Assembly (NCBI GenBank): GCA_910575265.1
Contig: CAJTEA010000004.1
Coordinates: 62,001-126,000, forward strand
DNA from: Oscillospiraceae bacterium
GTDB lineage: Bacteria > Bacillota > Clostridia > Oscillospirales > Oscillospiraceae
DNA length: 64,000 bases
Direction: 5' to 3'
Shown: positions 1-16,953 of the stretch, piece after piece
Numbering within the stretch: the stretch's first letter is position 1
How the letters are laid out: every line of letters begins with the position of its first letter
Translations under genes and position numbers: made by a program
Notes under the pieces: model-generated
The model's database searches: none
Seen by the model: the letters and a program-made list of their open reading frames with translations, nothing else
What the model was told of the DNA's origin: nothing

Positions 1-3
1 AGC

Positions 4-3945
<3,942 letters not shown>

Positions 3946-3965
3946 GCAAGGGAGGAGACCGAAAC

Positions 3966-7676
<3,711 letters not shown>

Positions 7677-7686
7677 ACACTATATT

Positions 7687-7720
7687 AAATGGACTGTCCG
7701 ATGATGGACAGTCCATTTTT
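7687..7720 (+). terminator. intrinsic terminator of the rpoBC transcript
   Basis: An 11-bp perfect stem (7689-7699 with 7706-7716) is followed by a short T run. It lies 10 bases after the rpoC stop. Confidence 0.9.
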
Positions 7721-7865
7721 CTACAGCGCTTTCCAAATCTTCCCGTTCTTCCCGTAAACTCACTTTAAAACCTCTTGTTGATTTTCACCAGAGTTGTGGC
7801 GTAATAATCCGGGTGCTGGTACAGCTTGTGCCAAATTATAGCACAGTTCGACCGTCCCCGCAAGC

Positions 7866-7898
7866 AAAAAGCAAGGCCGCCCTTTCGGGTGGCCTTGC
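7866..7898 (-). terminator. intrinsic terminator of the glycolytic operon
   Basis: A 12-bp stem with a TTTC loop (7871-7898) is followed on the minus strand by a T run. It lies just downstream of the eno stop. The 145 bases between this and the rpoC terminator show nothing else. Confidence 0.88.
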
Positions 7899-7913
7899 CG
7901 CATTCCAGGAAAA

Positions 7914-9284
<1,371 letters not shown>

Positions 9285-10799
9285 TTATTTCACAATCAGG
9301 GTCTCGCCATCCATCTCGGCCGGCTTCTCCAGGCCCATCAGGTCCAGCATGGTGGGGGCGATGTCGCACAGACGGCCGTCCCGCAGCTTGACGTTGGCCC
9401 CAACAATATAGAAGGGCACCAGATTGGTGGTGTGGGCGGTGAAGGGTGAGCCGTCAACGTCAACCATCCGCTCGGCGTTGCCGTGGTCAGCGGTAATCAG
9501 GGACACGCCGCCCATCTTGGAGGTGGCGTCCACCACCTTGCCCACGCACTCGTCTACTGTGGACACCGCCTTGCACGCGGCCTCGTACACGCCGGTGTGG
9601 CCCACCATGTCGCAGTTAGCGAAGTTGAGGATAATCACGTCATAATTGCCGCTGAGGATGCGCTTGACGGCTTCCTCGGTAACCTCGTAGGCGGACATCT
9701 CCGGCTGGAGGTCGTAGGTGGCCACCTTGGGGGAGTTGATCAGGCACCGGTCCTCCCCGGGGAAAACCTGCTCCACGCCGCCGTTGAAGAAGAAGGTCAC
9801 ATGGGCGTACTTCTCCGTCTCGGCGATGCGCAGCTGGGTCAGGCCCAGGTTGGAGATATATTCCCCAAAGATGTTGCGCAGCTTTTGCCGGGGGTAGGCC
9901 ACCGTCACATTGGGCATGGTGGCGTCATACTCGGTGGTGCAGATAAAGTCCACCGGAATAAAGCCGGTCTTGCGCTCCACCTCGGTGAAGTCCTCGTCCA
10001 CCAGGGTGCGGGTAATCTCCCGGGCCCGGTCGGGACGGAAGTTGAAGAAAATCACCGAGTCGTTGTCCCGGAGCTGGGCATCTTTGGCGCAGACCACGGG
10101 AACCACAAACTCGTCGGTGACACCGGCGTCGTAGGAGGCCTGGACGGCCTCCGCCGCGTCCGCCGCGAAGGGAGCCTGGCCGCAGACAATGGCGTCGTAG
10201 GCCTTTTGCAGGCGGTCCCAGCGCTTATCACGGTCCATGGCGTAGTACCGGCCCATAACGGTGGCAATCTGGCCGATGCCCAACTGCCGCGTTTTGGCCT
10301 GGAGCTGCTCCACATAGCCCTTGCCGGAGGAGGGAGGCACATCCCGGCCGTCCAGGAAGCAGTGGACATAAACCTTGCTGAGTCCCTGGTCCTTGGCCAT
10401 TTTCAGCAGGGCGAACAGGTGGGTGATGTGGCTGTGGACGCCGCCGTCGGACAGCAGTCCCATCAGGTGCAGGGCGGAGCCCCACTCCCGGCAGTTGTCC
10501 ATGGCCTCCAGGTAGGCGGGATTCTCAAAGAACACCCCGGTCTCAATGTCCCGGCTGATGTGGGGCAGGTCCTGGAACACCACCCGGCCCGCGCCGATGT
10601 TGGTGTGTCCCACCTCGCTGTTGCCCATCTGGCCCTCGGGCAGGCCCACGTCCAGCCCGGAGGCGGACAACCTGCTGCCGGGGCACTCAGCAAAAATTTT
10701 GTCCAGACGAGGGGTGGGGGCGTTGACCACCGCGTTACCCGCGGAGGGGCCCTCCACGCCGAATCCGTCCATGATGATCAAAGTGGTAGGTGTTTTCAT
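9285..10799 (-). CDS. gpmI: 2,3-bisphosphoglycerate-independent phosphoglycerate mutase
   Basis: Cofactor-independent, Mn-dependent mutase interconverting 3- and 2-phosphoglycerate; a 504-residue alkaline-phosphatase-fold enzyme. The N-terminal metal site (IIMDGFG), the nucleophile region GNSEVGHTNIGAGR, and the later NFANCDMVGHTG and LITADHGNAE metal-ligand motifs are visible. The ATG at 10799 is preceded by AGAAAGGG with 6-base spacing. A TTG nine codons upstream keeps the frame open but has no ribosome binding site. It lies 46 bases after tpiA in the same operon. Confidence 0.97.
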   Translation of the reverse strand: MKTPTTLIIMDGFGVEGPSAGNAVVNAPTPRLDKIFAECPGSRLSASGLDVGLPEGQMGNSEVGHTNIGAGRVVFQDLPHISRDIETGVFFENPAYLEAMDNCREWGSALHLMGLLSDGGVHSHITHLFALLKMAKDQGLSKVYVHCFLDGRDVPPSSGKGYVEQLQAKTRQLGIGQIATVMGRYYAMDRDKRWDRLQKAYDAIVCGQAPFAADAAEAVQASYDAGVTDEFVVPVVCAKDAQLRDNDSVIFFNFRPDRAREITRTLVDEDFTEVERKTGFIPVDFICTTEYDATMPNVTVAYPRQKLRNIFGEYISNLGLTQLRIAETEKYAHVTFFFNGGVEQVFPGEDRCLINSPKVATYDLQPEMSAYEVTEEAVKRILSGNYDVIILNFANCDMVGHTGVYEAACKAVSTVDECVGKVVDATSKMGGVSLITADHGNAERMVDVDGSPFTAHTTNLVPFYIVGANVKLRDGRLCDIAPTMLDLMGLEKPAEMDGETLIVK

Positions 10800-10845
10800 A
10801 AAAAACCCTTTCTTTTTTCTGTCCAATCACACCGGACAGCCTGAA

Positions 10846-11619
10846 TTACTCCTGATTGGCCGCGTTAATGATCTGCACGAAGTCCGCGGGCTTCAGGGCG
10901 GCGCCGCCGATCAAGCCGCCGTCCACATCGGGCTGGGCCAGCAGCTCCTGGGCGTTCTTGGCGTTCATGGAGCCGCCGTACTGGATGGTAACGGAGCGGG
11001 CCACATGGGCGCCGTACTCCTTGCGGATAACAGTGCGGATGGCCTGGCAGACCTCGCCGGCCTGCTCGGCGGTGGCGGTCTTGCCGGTGCCGATGGCCCA
11101 CAGGGGCTCATAGGCGATGACCACATGACGCACCTTCTCAGGGGCCACATTGGCCAAGGCGCACTTCACCTGATAGGCGATCAGCTCCATGGTCACGCCC
11201 AGCTCCCGCTGCTCCAGGCTCTCGCCCACGCAGATGATGGGGATCAGGCCGGCCTCGATGGCGGCGTGGACCTTCTTGTTCACAGTGAAGTCGGTCTCGT
11301 TGTAGTACTGCCGGCGCTCGGAGTGGCCAATAATCACATACTTGGCCCCCGCCTCCTTGATCATCTCGGCGGTGATCTCGCCGGTGTAAGCGCCGTGGTC
11401 CAGCTCATGGCAGGTCTCGGCGCCGATGGCGATGTGGCAGTCCTTAAACATGCGGACGGCGGACTGGATGTTGGTGGCGGGGACGCACAGGACCACGTTG
11501 CACCACTTGCCCTTGGGCATGATGGGCTTGATCTCCTCGGCAAAGGCTTTGGTCTGGGACAGGGTGTTGTTCATTTTCCAGTTGCCGGCGATGATTGTCT
11601 TACGGTAACGACGATTCAT
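10846..11619 (-). CDS. tpiA: triosephosphate isomerase
   Basis: Interconverts dihydroxyacetone phosphate and glyceraldehyde 3-phosphate. It has 257 residues, the usual length. The substrate lysine is in AGNWKMN, the electrophilic His in IIGHSERR, the catalytic Glu in VIAYEPLWAIGTG, and the phosphate-binding IQYGGSMN and GGLIGGAAL loops are intact. The ATG at 11619 has AGGAG 8 bases upstream; an in-frame GTG three codons earlier overlaps that site and is less likely. It sits between pgk and gpmI. Confidence 0.98.
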   Translation of the reverse strand: MNRRYRKTIIAGNWKMNNTLSQTKAFAEEIKPIMPKGKWCNVVLCVPATNIQSAVRMFKDCHIAIGAETCHELDHGAYTGEITAEMIKEAGAKYVIIGHSERRQYYNETDFTVNKKVHAAIEAGLIPIICVGESLEQRELGVTMELIAYQVKCALANVAPEKVRHVVIAYEPLWAIGTGKTATAEQAGEVCQAIRTVIRKEYGAHVARSVTIQYGGSMNAKNAQELLAQPDVDGGLIGGAALKPADFVQIINAANQE

Positions 11620-11686
11620 GGTAATCACTCCTAATTGTTTTTCCAGATTTTTGACAAAGGGGGTGATCCCCCATTATACAATATAC

Positions 11687-12883
11687 TTATGCGTCAAGCA
11701 AACAGGCCACGCCGGGCAGCTCCTTACCCTCCATAAACTCCAGGGAGGCGCCGCCGCCGGTGGAGATATGGGTCATCTTGTCCGCGTAGCCCAGCTGCTG
11801 CACCGCGGCCGCGGAGTCGCCGCCGCCGATGATGGTGATGGCGCTGGTTTCGCTGAGGGCCTCAGCCACCGCCTTGGTGCCGGCGGCGAACTTCTCAAAC
11901 TCAAACACGCCCATGGGGCCGTTCCAGATGACGGTACCCGCGTCCTTCACGGCGTCGCGGTAGAGCTTGATCGTCTCGGGACCGATATCCAGGCCCTGCC
12001 AGCCGTCGGGGATCCCGCCGGCCTTGACCACCTTGCTCTCCGCGTCGGGAGCGAACTTGTCGGCAATGACGGTGTCCACGGGGAGGAGCAGCTTGACGCC
12101 CTTGTCCTTGGCCTTCTGGAGCATCTCCAGGGAGTAGTCCTTCCAATCCTCCTCCAGCAGGGAGTCGCCCACGGCGCCGCCCTGAGCGGCGGAGAAGGTG
12201 TAGGCCATGCCGCCGCCGATGATGATGGTGTCGGCGATCTCCAGCAGATTGTTAATCACACCGATCTTGGAGGAAACCTTGGAGCCGCCCAGAATAGCCA
12301 CCAGAGGACGCTTGGGGTTGGCCAGAGCGCCGCCAATGAAGTCCAGCTCCTTCTGGATCAGGAAGCCGGAGACGGCGGGCAGATAATCGGCCACGCCGGC
12401 GGTGGAGGCGTGGCCGCGGTGGACCGCGCCGAAGGCGTCGGACACATAGACCTCCGCCATGGAGGCCATGGCCTTGGCCAGCTCGGGGTCGTTCTTGGTC
12501 TCCCCCTTCTCAAAGCGGGTGTTCTCCAGCAGCAGGACCTGGCCGGGCTGGAGGGCGGCGGCCTTGGCCTGGGCGTCCTCGCCCACCACGTCGGCGGCCA
12601 TGATGATGTCCTTGTCCAGCAGCTCGCCCAGGCGGACGGCCACAGGCTTCAGGGACAGCTCAGGCCTGACCTCCCCCTTGGGCTTGCCCATGTGGGAGCA
12701 GGCGATCACCGCCGCGCCCTGGTCCAGCAGATACTGGATGGTGGGCAGAGCGGCCCGGATGCGCTTGTCGTCAGTGATGACGCCGCTGCCGTCCTTGGCC
12801 ATGGGCACGTTAAAGTCGCAGCGCAGCAGGACCTTCTTGCCCTTGACGTCGATGTCCTTGACCGTCTTTTTGTTATAGTTCAT
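11687..12883 (-). CDS. pgk: phosphoglycerate kinase
   Basis: ATP-generating step from 1,3-bisphosphoglycerate to 3-phosphoglycerate; about 398 residues. The N-terminal RCDFNVPM substrate motif, the HMGKPKGE basic patch, [11 protein letters not shown], and the C-terminal nucleotide motifs ([29 protein letters not shown]) are present. The start is MNYNKK, preceded by AAAGGAG with 8-base spacing. Most Firmicutes place gap before pgk; here no gap gene is present and trmL lies upstream, so glyceraldehyde-3-phosphate dehydrogenase must be encoded elsewhere. Confidence 0.98.
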   Translation of the reverse strand: MNYNKKTVKDIDVKGKKVLLRCDFNVPMAKDGSGVITDDKRIRAALPTIQYLLDQGAAVIACSHMGKPKGEVRPELSLKPVAVRLGELLDKDIIMAADVVGEDAQAKAAALQPGQVLLLENTRFEKGETKNDPELAKAMASMAEVYVSDAFGAVHRGHASTAGVADYLPAVSGFLIQKELDFIGGALANPKRPLVAILGGSKVSSKIGVINNLLEIADTIIIGGGMAYTFSAAQGGAVGDSLLEEDWKDYSLEMLQKAKDKGVKLLLPVDTVIADKFAPDAESKVVKAGGIPDGWQGLDIGPETIKLYRDAVKDAGTVIWNGPMGVFEFEKFAAGTKAVAEALSETSAITIIGGGDSAAAVQQLGYADKMTHISTGGGASLEFMEGKELPGVACLLDA

Positions 12884-12925
12884 TCTCTTGACTCCTTTCA
12901 TTTCGTAAAGGTGACAAAATGGGTT

Positions 12926-13414
12926 TTACCGCTCTTGGGCCATCTCCCCCACTCCGGACAGCTCCGGAAACCCTTGCTGCCGCAGGGCCTCATAGGTGAG
13001 GACAGCCACCGAGTTGGCCAAATTCAGGCTCCGGGCGTCCGGCCGCATGGGGATGCGGACGCACCGGTTGTACCAGCGCTTCCGCAGGTCCTCCGGCAGT
13101 CCGGCGGTCTCTTTTCCGAACATGAGCCAGCAGCCCTCCCGGTATTGGGCCTGGGTGTAGTCCCGGGGGGCCTTGGTGGTGGCAAGCCACAGATCGGGCT
13201 TGGGGTTGACGGCGAAGAAGTGGTCCAGACTGTCGTATACCCGCAAATCCACCATCGGCCAGTAGTCCAGCCCCGCCCGTTTTACCGCCTTCTCGCTGAT
13301 GTCAAAGCCCAGAGGCTTTACCAGGTGGAGACAGCCGCGGGTAGCGGCGCAGGTACGGGCGATATTGCCAGTATTCTGCGGGATTTCCGGTTCGACCAAT
13401 ACGATGTTCAGCAC
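12926..13414 (-). CDS. trmL: tRNA (cytidine(34)-2'-O)-methyltransferase, SPOUT family
   Basis: A 162-residue SPOUT methyltransferase, predicted to 2'-O-methylate the wobble base of tRNA-Leu isoacceptors using S-adenosylmethionine. The N-terminal VLVEPEIPQNTGNIARTC motif, MFGKETAGLP and the C-terminal knot motif (IPMRPDARSLNLANSVAV) match TrmL/YibK/CspR. The start is GTG with AAGGAGGGG just upstream. It lies 42 bases before pgk and behind a good promoter, so it appears to be the first gene of the glycolytic transcript. Confidence 0.93.
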   Translation of the reverse strand: MLNIVLVEPEIPQNTGNIARTCAATRGCLHLVKPLGFDISEKAVKRAGLDYWPMVDLRVYDSLDHFFAVNPKPDLWLATTKAPRDYTQAQYREGCWLMFGKETAGLPEDLRKRWYNRCVRIPMRPDARSLNLANSVAVLTYEALRQQGFPELSGVGEMAQER

Positions 13415-13443
13415 TTGGGCCCCTCCTTGCTCTCGCGGGTCTT

Positions 13444-13472
13444 ATTGTAGTCCAAACCGGGAAAAATTTCAA
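13444..13472 (-). promoter_or_regulatory. sigma-A promoter for trmL-pgk-tpiA-gpmI-eno
   Basis: On the minus strand TTGAAA (13467-13472) and TACAAT (13444-13449) are separated by 17 bases, about 30 bases before the trmL start. Confidence 0.7.
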
Positions 13473-13732
13473 CTGTAAAATGGTCGAAAAATTGCAAGAA
13501 CCTCATAAAACTCCCGAAATTTCCTCAATAAGGGTCATTTATTGTGCGTTTATTAGATTTTTTTATGTTTTACTCTTCGTTTTTCAGCAAAGTGCCGAAG
13601 AGTTTTTTCTGAAATTGGCGGCAAAACTGCGTTTCTCCGCTCCATTTTTCCGCTCCAGCGCCTGAGAATAGAATATTTTTTTCGGTGAACAGAAAAATTA
13701 TACAAAAATTCCTCCAGATTCAGGAAATCAGC
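13473..13732. other. AT-rich intergenic region between divergent trmL and cinA
   Basis: This stretch is much richer in A+T than its neighbours. It holds a weak hairpin (arms 13572-13579 and 13596-13603, 16-base loop) followed by six T on the plus strand. No convincing gene is seen; a 70-codon minus-strand frame here lacks a ribosome binding site and looks like chance. Confidence 0.4.
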
Positions 13733-13761
13733 TACCACTTTCCGGCTATCTGTGCTATAAT
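13733..13761 (+). promoter_or_regulatory. extended -10 promoter for cinA
   Basis: TATAAT at 13756-13761 is preceded by TGC (extended -10). The -35 position (13733-13738) is poor. It lies 53 bases before the cinA start. Confidence 0.6.
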
Positions 13762-13813
13762 ACAAACTTACATTCTATCCTGACCGCAGACAAAGAAAGG
13801 GAGGTCTTACTCT

Positions 13814-15073
13814 ATGTCCCATACTGTTGAAATTCTGTCCGTTGGGACCGAGCTGTTATTGGGTAATATCGCCAATACTGATGCCCAAATGCTCTCCCAG
13901 GGCCTGAGTGAGCTGGGGCTCAACGTCTACTGGCACACCGTGGTGGGAGACAACCCCCAGCGTGCCCGGGATGCGGTGGCTCTGGCCAAGGAGCGGGCGG
14001 ATATTATCATCACCACCGGCGGCCTGGGGCCCACCTGCGACGATCTGACCAAAAACGTTCTGGCCGAGGCCTTTGGCAAACAGCTGGTTTTTGACCAGGG
14101 CTCGGCGGAGCGCATCCGCGCCTACTTTCAGCGCATTGGGCGGACCATGACGGACAACAACCTCCAGCAGGCCATGCTGCCCCAGGGGTGCGTCATCCTG
14201 GAAAACGACTGGGGCACCGCCCCCGGCTGCGCCTTTGAGGCGGAGGGCGTCCACGTCATCATGCTCCCCGGCCCCCCCAGCGAGTGCCGGCCCATGTTCC
14301 AGTACCGGGCCAGGCCCTATCTCCTCTCCCTGTCCGAGGGTGTGATCGCCTCCCATACCATTAAGTTATTTGGCATCGGCGAATCCACCATGGAGGCCCA
14401 GCTTCGGGAGCAGATGAACGCCATGACCAACCCCACCCTGGCCCCCTACGCCAAAGAGGGGGAGTGCGAGCTGCGCGTTACCGCCAAGGCGGCCACAGAC
14501 GAAGAGGCTCAAGCGCTGCTCAAGCCTACAGTGGAACAGGTAAAGGCCCTGTTTGGCAGCAAGGTCTACGGGGTGGATGTGCCCTCGTTGGAATATGTGG
14601 TGCTGGAAGGCTTGAAAGCAAAGGGCCTCACTCTGGGCGCCGCCGAAAGCTGCACCGGCGGGTTGATCGCCAAGCGGCTCACCGACGTCCCCGGGGCCTC
14701 TCAGGCCTTTAGGGGGGGCATTGTATCCTACACCAACCAGGTTAAGACCTCCGCCCTGGGTGTCCCCCAGGAGGTTTTGGACCAATATGGCGCGGTGTCC
14801 GCTGAGACCGCCGCCGCCATGGCCGAGGGCGTCCGGCGGGCGCTGGGCTGTGACATCGCCCTGTCCTCCACCGGCGTGGCCGGCCCGGACCGGGATGACC
14901 GGGGAAACGAGGTGGGCACCATGTTCGTGGCCATCGCCACCCAGGAGGGCACTCATGTCCGGGCGCTGAAGCTGGGCAACCGCCCCATGCGGGAGCGCCT
15001 GCGCACCCAGACCGCCAGCCATGCTCTCGATCTGGCACGGCGGTATCTGTCCGGACTGGACTTTGGAGCGTAA
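13814..15073 (+). CDS. cinA: competence/damage-inducible protein CinA (nicotinamide-nucleotide amidase type)
   Basis: A 419-residue two-domain protein. Residues 1 to about 170 form a MoaB/MoCF-like domain (SVGTELLLGNIANTD, TTGGLGPTCDD, LPGPPSE). From about 255 there is a PncC-type amidase domain (AAESCTGGLIAKRLTD, SSTGVAGPD) that in characterised homologues deamidates NMN. The ribosome binding site AAGGGAGG is strong. It appears to be a single-gene unit between two promoters. Often linked to recA in Firmicutes; recA is not seen here. Confidence 0.95.
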   Translation: MSHTVEILSVGTELLLGNIANTDAQMLSQGLSELGLNVYWHTVVGDNPQRARDAVALAKERADIIITTGGLGPTCDDLTKNVLAEAFGKQLVFDQGSAERIRAYFQRIGRTMTDNNLQQAMLPQGCVILENDWGTAPGCAFEAEGVHVIMLPGPPSECRPMFQYRARPYLLSLSEGVIASHTIKLFGIGESTMEAQLREQMNAMTNPTLAPYAKEGECELRVTAKAATDEEAQALLKPTVEQVKALFGSKVYGVDVPSLEYVVLEGLKAKGLTLGAAESCTGGLIAKRLTDVPGASQAFRGGIVSYTNQVKTSALGVPQEVLDQYGAVSAETAAAMAEGVRRALGCDIALSSTGVAGPDRDDRGNEVGTMFVAIATQEGTHVRALKLGNRPMRERLRTQTASHALDLARRYLSGLDFGA

Positions 15074-15111
15074 CCGGACATCCCCCGGGACAAAATCCTC
15101 TTTGGTATGTC

Positions 15112-15140
15112 TTGACAAGCCCTCTCTTTTCGCGTATAAT
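15112..15140 (+). promoter_or_regulatory. perfect consensus sigma-A promoter for the T-box operon
   Basis: TTGACA (15112-15117) and TATAAT (15135-15140) are separated by exactly 17 bases. The expected start of transcription is just before T-box stem I. Confidence 0.92.
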
Positions 15141-15158
15141 GAACCCGACAAAGGCCAT

Positions 15159-15380
15159 GCGAAAGAGGAGTATCTGGTTTCAGGGCGCTCAGAGAGGGGA
15201 CGGACGGTGCGAGTCCCCAGTCCGAACCGGAAAAGGTGGCTTTCGCGCCCCGTTCCTGAACCTGCCGGTAGGGAACGGCGGGACTTCCCGTTACAGAAGG
15301 CGAAAGCGCCCCGTTTTGGGGAATTCAGGTGGTACCGCGGTTATGATCGCCCTGAGCCAAACTGGCTCGGGGCTTTTTTT
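15159..15380 (+). promoter_or_regulatory. T-box leader, probable valine (specifier GUG)
   Basis: Stem I closes by pairing GCGAAAG (15159-15165) with CTTTCGC further downstream. An AGTA-containing S-turn follows on the 5' side. The 3' side of the specifier loop reads GTG then G before the stem, so GUG (Val) is the likely specifier. The conserved T-box AGGTGGTACCGCG is at 15327-15339; its TGGT would pair with an acceptor end having discriminator A, as in tRNA-Val. Uncharged tRNA would favour antitermination. The first class I synthetase downstream is valS, behind two other genes. Confidence 0.88.
15349..15380 (+). terminator. T-box regulated intrinsic terminator
   Basis: An 11-bp stem (15349-15359 with 15363-15373) is followed by seven T. 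Its 5' side follows the antiterminator T-box sequence, as expected for the alternative fold. Confidence 0.92.
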
Positions 15381-15394
15381 GTGAGGGGATGGAA

Positions 15395-15916
15395 ATGCTT
15401 ATTAATGAGACTGCCATTGACCAAAAGGCCATGACCTCCCTGGCCCGGATGAGCCGGAAGAGCCTCCGGCAGGGCCGGAGCCGTCCCGTGCGCGCGCTGG
15501 CCTGGTTCATCGTCGCGCTGGAGCTGTTTTTGACCTACGCCTACATCCAGGGCGGCGCGAGCGGCTGGCTGGTCAACGCGCTGCTGGCCGCGTTTATGCT
15601 GGGGTGCCTGTTCGGAGAGGACCGGGTCAACGGTCTGGTGGCGCTGCGGCAGATTCCGCCCAACAGCCGGGAGGTCAACGCCACCTTCCGCAAGGACAGC
15701 TGCTACGTCCACCGCACCCAGGCGGCGGAGAGCTGGTATCCCTATGCGGGAATCCAGGCGTTCTGCGAGACAGAGGACTACTTCGCCCTGCTTTTAAACC
15801 GGCGCCATGGGCAGATTTATGACAAAAAGGGGTTTACTTGGGGCACACCGGAGGAATTTCGGGAGCTGATTCAGCAAAAAACCGGTTTGAAGGTACAGTT
15901 TATCAAGGGGGGATGA
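15395..15916 (+). CDS. YcxB-like C-terminal domain membrane protein
   Basis: A 173-residue protein of unknown function. A basic N-terminal segment of about 30 residues is followed by two close hydrophobic helices (roughly residues 34-75, with LAWFIVALELFLTYAYI). A cytosolic domain resembling the YcxB-like family follows (VHRTQAAESWYPYAGIQAF, then LLLNRRHGQIYDKK). The ATG at 15395 is preferred over the one at 15389 because GAGGGG is correctly spaced only for it. It is the first gene after the T-box, so it should respond to tRNA charging with valS. Its stop overlaps the next gene's possible start (ATGA). Confidence 0.75.
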   Translation: MLINETAIDQKAMTSLARMSRKSLRQGRSRPVRALAWFIVALELFLTYAYIQGGASGWLVNALLAAFMLGCLFGEDRVNGLVALRQIPPNSREVNATFRKDSCYVHRTQAAESWYPYAGIQAFCETEDYFALLLNRRHGQIYDKKGFTWGTPEEFRELIQQKTGLKVQFIKGG

Positions 15917-15918
15917 AT

Positions 15919-16914
15919 ATGCGCGCAGGCTCAAGACAGGCTCCTCGGAGACGCTCGGGCGGCGGGCTCTTGCTTATGACAGCAGGTGTGGTGGCCGGCT
16001 TGCTGATATTCGCTTTCGCCTTGACCGGGGGGCTGAACATTCTCACTGGCGGCAGTGCCGCCAGTGAGGAAAAGTATTACTTTTCCGGGGCCGCCGGGGC
16101 GTCCGGGGCCGTTTCCCCAGCCGCGGACCTCTTTTTCCGCCGCGAGGCGGCCCGCGCCGACTGGACCGAAATTCCCGTTGTGGCTCACGCTTTGGGCACC
16201 GTGGAGGGAAGGAAAGAAACGAACAGCAGGGAAGCGTTTCTCGAAAGCTACGCGGCCGGCCAGCGGGTATTTGAAGTGGACCTTCAGCTGACCTCAGACG
16301 GAAAGCTGATTGCCCGGCACGACTGGGACCAGATGTCCTACTATAATTTGGAACAGGTCTATGTCGGGGTGATGGACTGGGAAACCTTTATGGCCACCCC
16401 GATCTGCTTCTGTTACACCCCCCTGGATATTGACGGGCTTTTACGCCTGATGCGAATCTTTCCAGACTGCTATATTGTAACGGACAGCAAGGATACCGAC
16501 GAGGCTACGGTGCGGGCCCAGACACAGGCGCTGGTCCAGGCCGTGGACCGGACCGGCGACCCCTCGCTGTGGGACCGGGTGATTATCCAGATCTACCACG
16601 AGGAGATGTATGACTGGGTCAAGGAGGAAGCCCCCGTTACAAACTGGATCTTCACTTTGTATCAGCTGGCCAACCCCGATTACGAGGAAATCGGCGCGTT
16701 CTGCCAGGAGCGGAATATCGCGGTCGTCACCATGAACGCCAGTCGAATCAGCAGTGAAAACAGCTCTGTTCTGCGTCAGTACGGACGGAAAATATATCTT
16801 CACACGGTTAACCGCCTCCTCGAAATGAAAGCCATCGGCTCACAAGCCGACGGGTATTATTCCGACTATGTAACGCCCCGACAGCTAAAGGATGTCCTGG
16901 CACAGAATCCATGA
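15919..16914 (+). CDS. membrane-anchored glycerophosphodiester phosphodiesterase family protein
   Basis: About 332 residues. One N-terminal membrane segment (LLLMTAGVVAGLLIFAFAL) is followed by an extracytoplasmic GDPD TIM barrel. The usual HRG motif reads HALG. The downstream N-S-R-E-A-F, E-V-D-L, T-S-D-G and ARHDW elements match the family's metal and acid-base residues. The likely role is hydrolysis of glycerophosphodiesters or a related surface phosphodiester; the substrate is unknown. The start is either 15913 (overlapping the previous stop) or 15919, which has better spacing from the GGGGGG. It lies between the T-box and valS. Confidence 0.8.
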   Translation: MRAGSRQAPRRRSGGGLLLMTAGVVAGLLIFAFALTGGLNILTGGSAASEEKYYFSGAAGASGAVSPAADLFFRREAARADWTEIPVVAHALGTVEGRKETNSREAFLESYAAGQRVFEVDLQLTSDGKLIARHDWDQMSYYNLEQVYVGVMDWETFMATPICFCYTPLDIDGLLRLMRIFPDCYIVTDSKDTDEATVRAQTQALVQAVDRTGDPSLWDRVIIQIYHEEMYDWVKEEAPVTNWIFTLYQLANPDYEEIGAFCQERNIAVVTMNASRISSENSSVLRQYGRKIYLHTVNRLLEMKAIGSQADGYYSDYVTPRQLKDVLAQNP

Positions 16915-16953
16915 ACCCAGCCGTAAAACCGCCATTGAGATAGGAGAATGTTT

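Noticed and set aside
11618-13450. Plus-strand open frame of 610 codons opposite pgk and trmL
   Set aside because: Shadow frame covering two well-supported minus-strand genes.
13553-13765. 70-codon minus-strand frame in the trmL-cinA gap
   Set aside because: No ribosome binding site, overlaps the cinA promoter, composition like noncoding AT-rich DNA.
15159-15340. Glycine or tryptophan specifier for the T-box
   Set aside because: GGU and UGG occur within a base of the chosen register, but the codon-purine-stem spacing and the downstream valS favour GUG.
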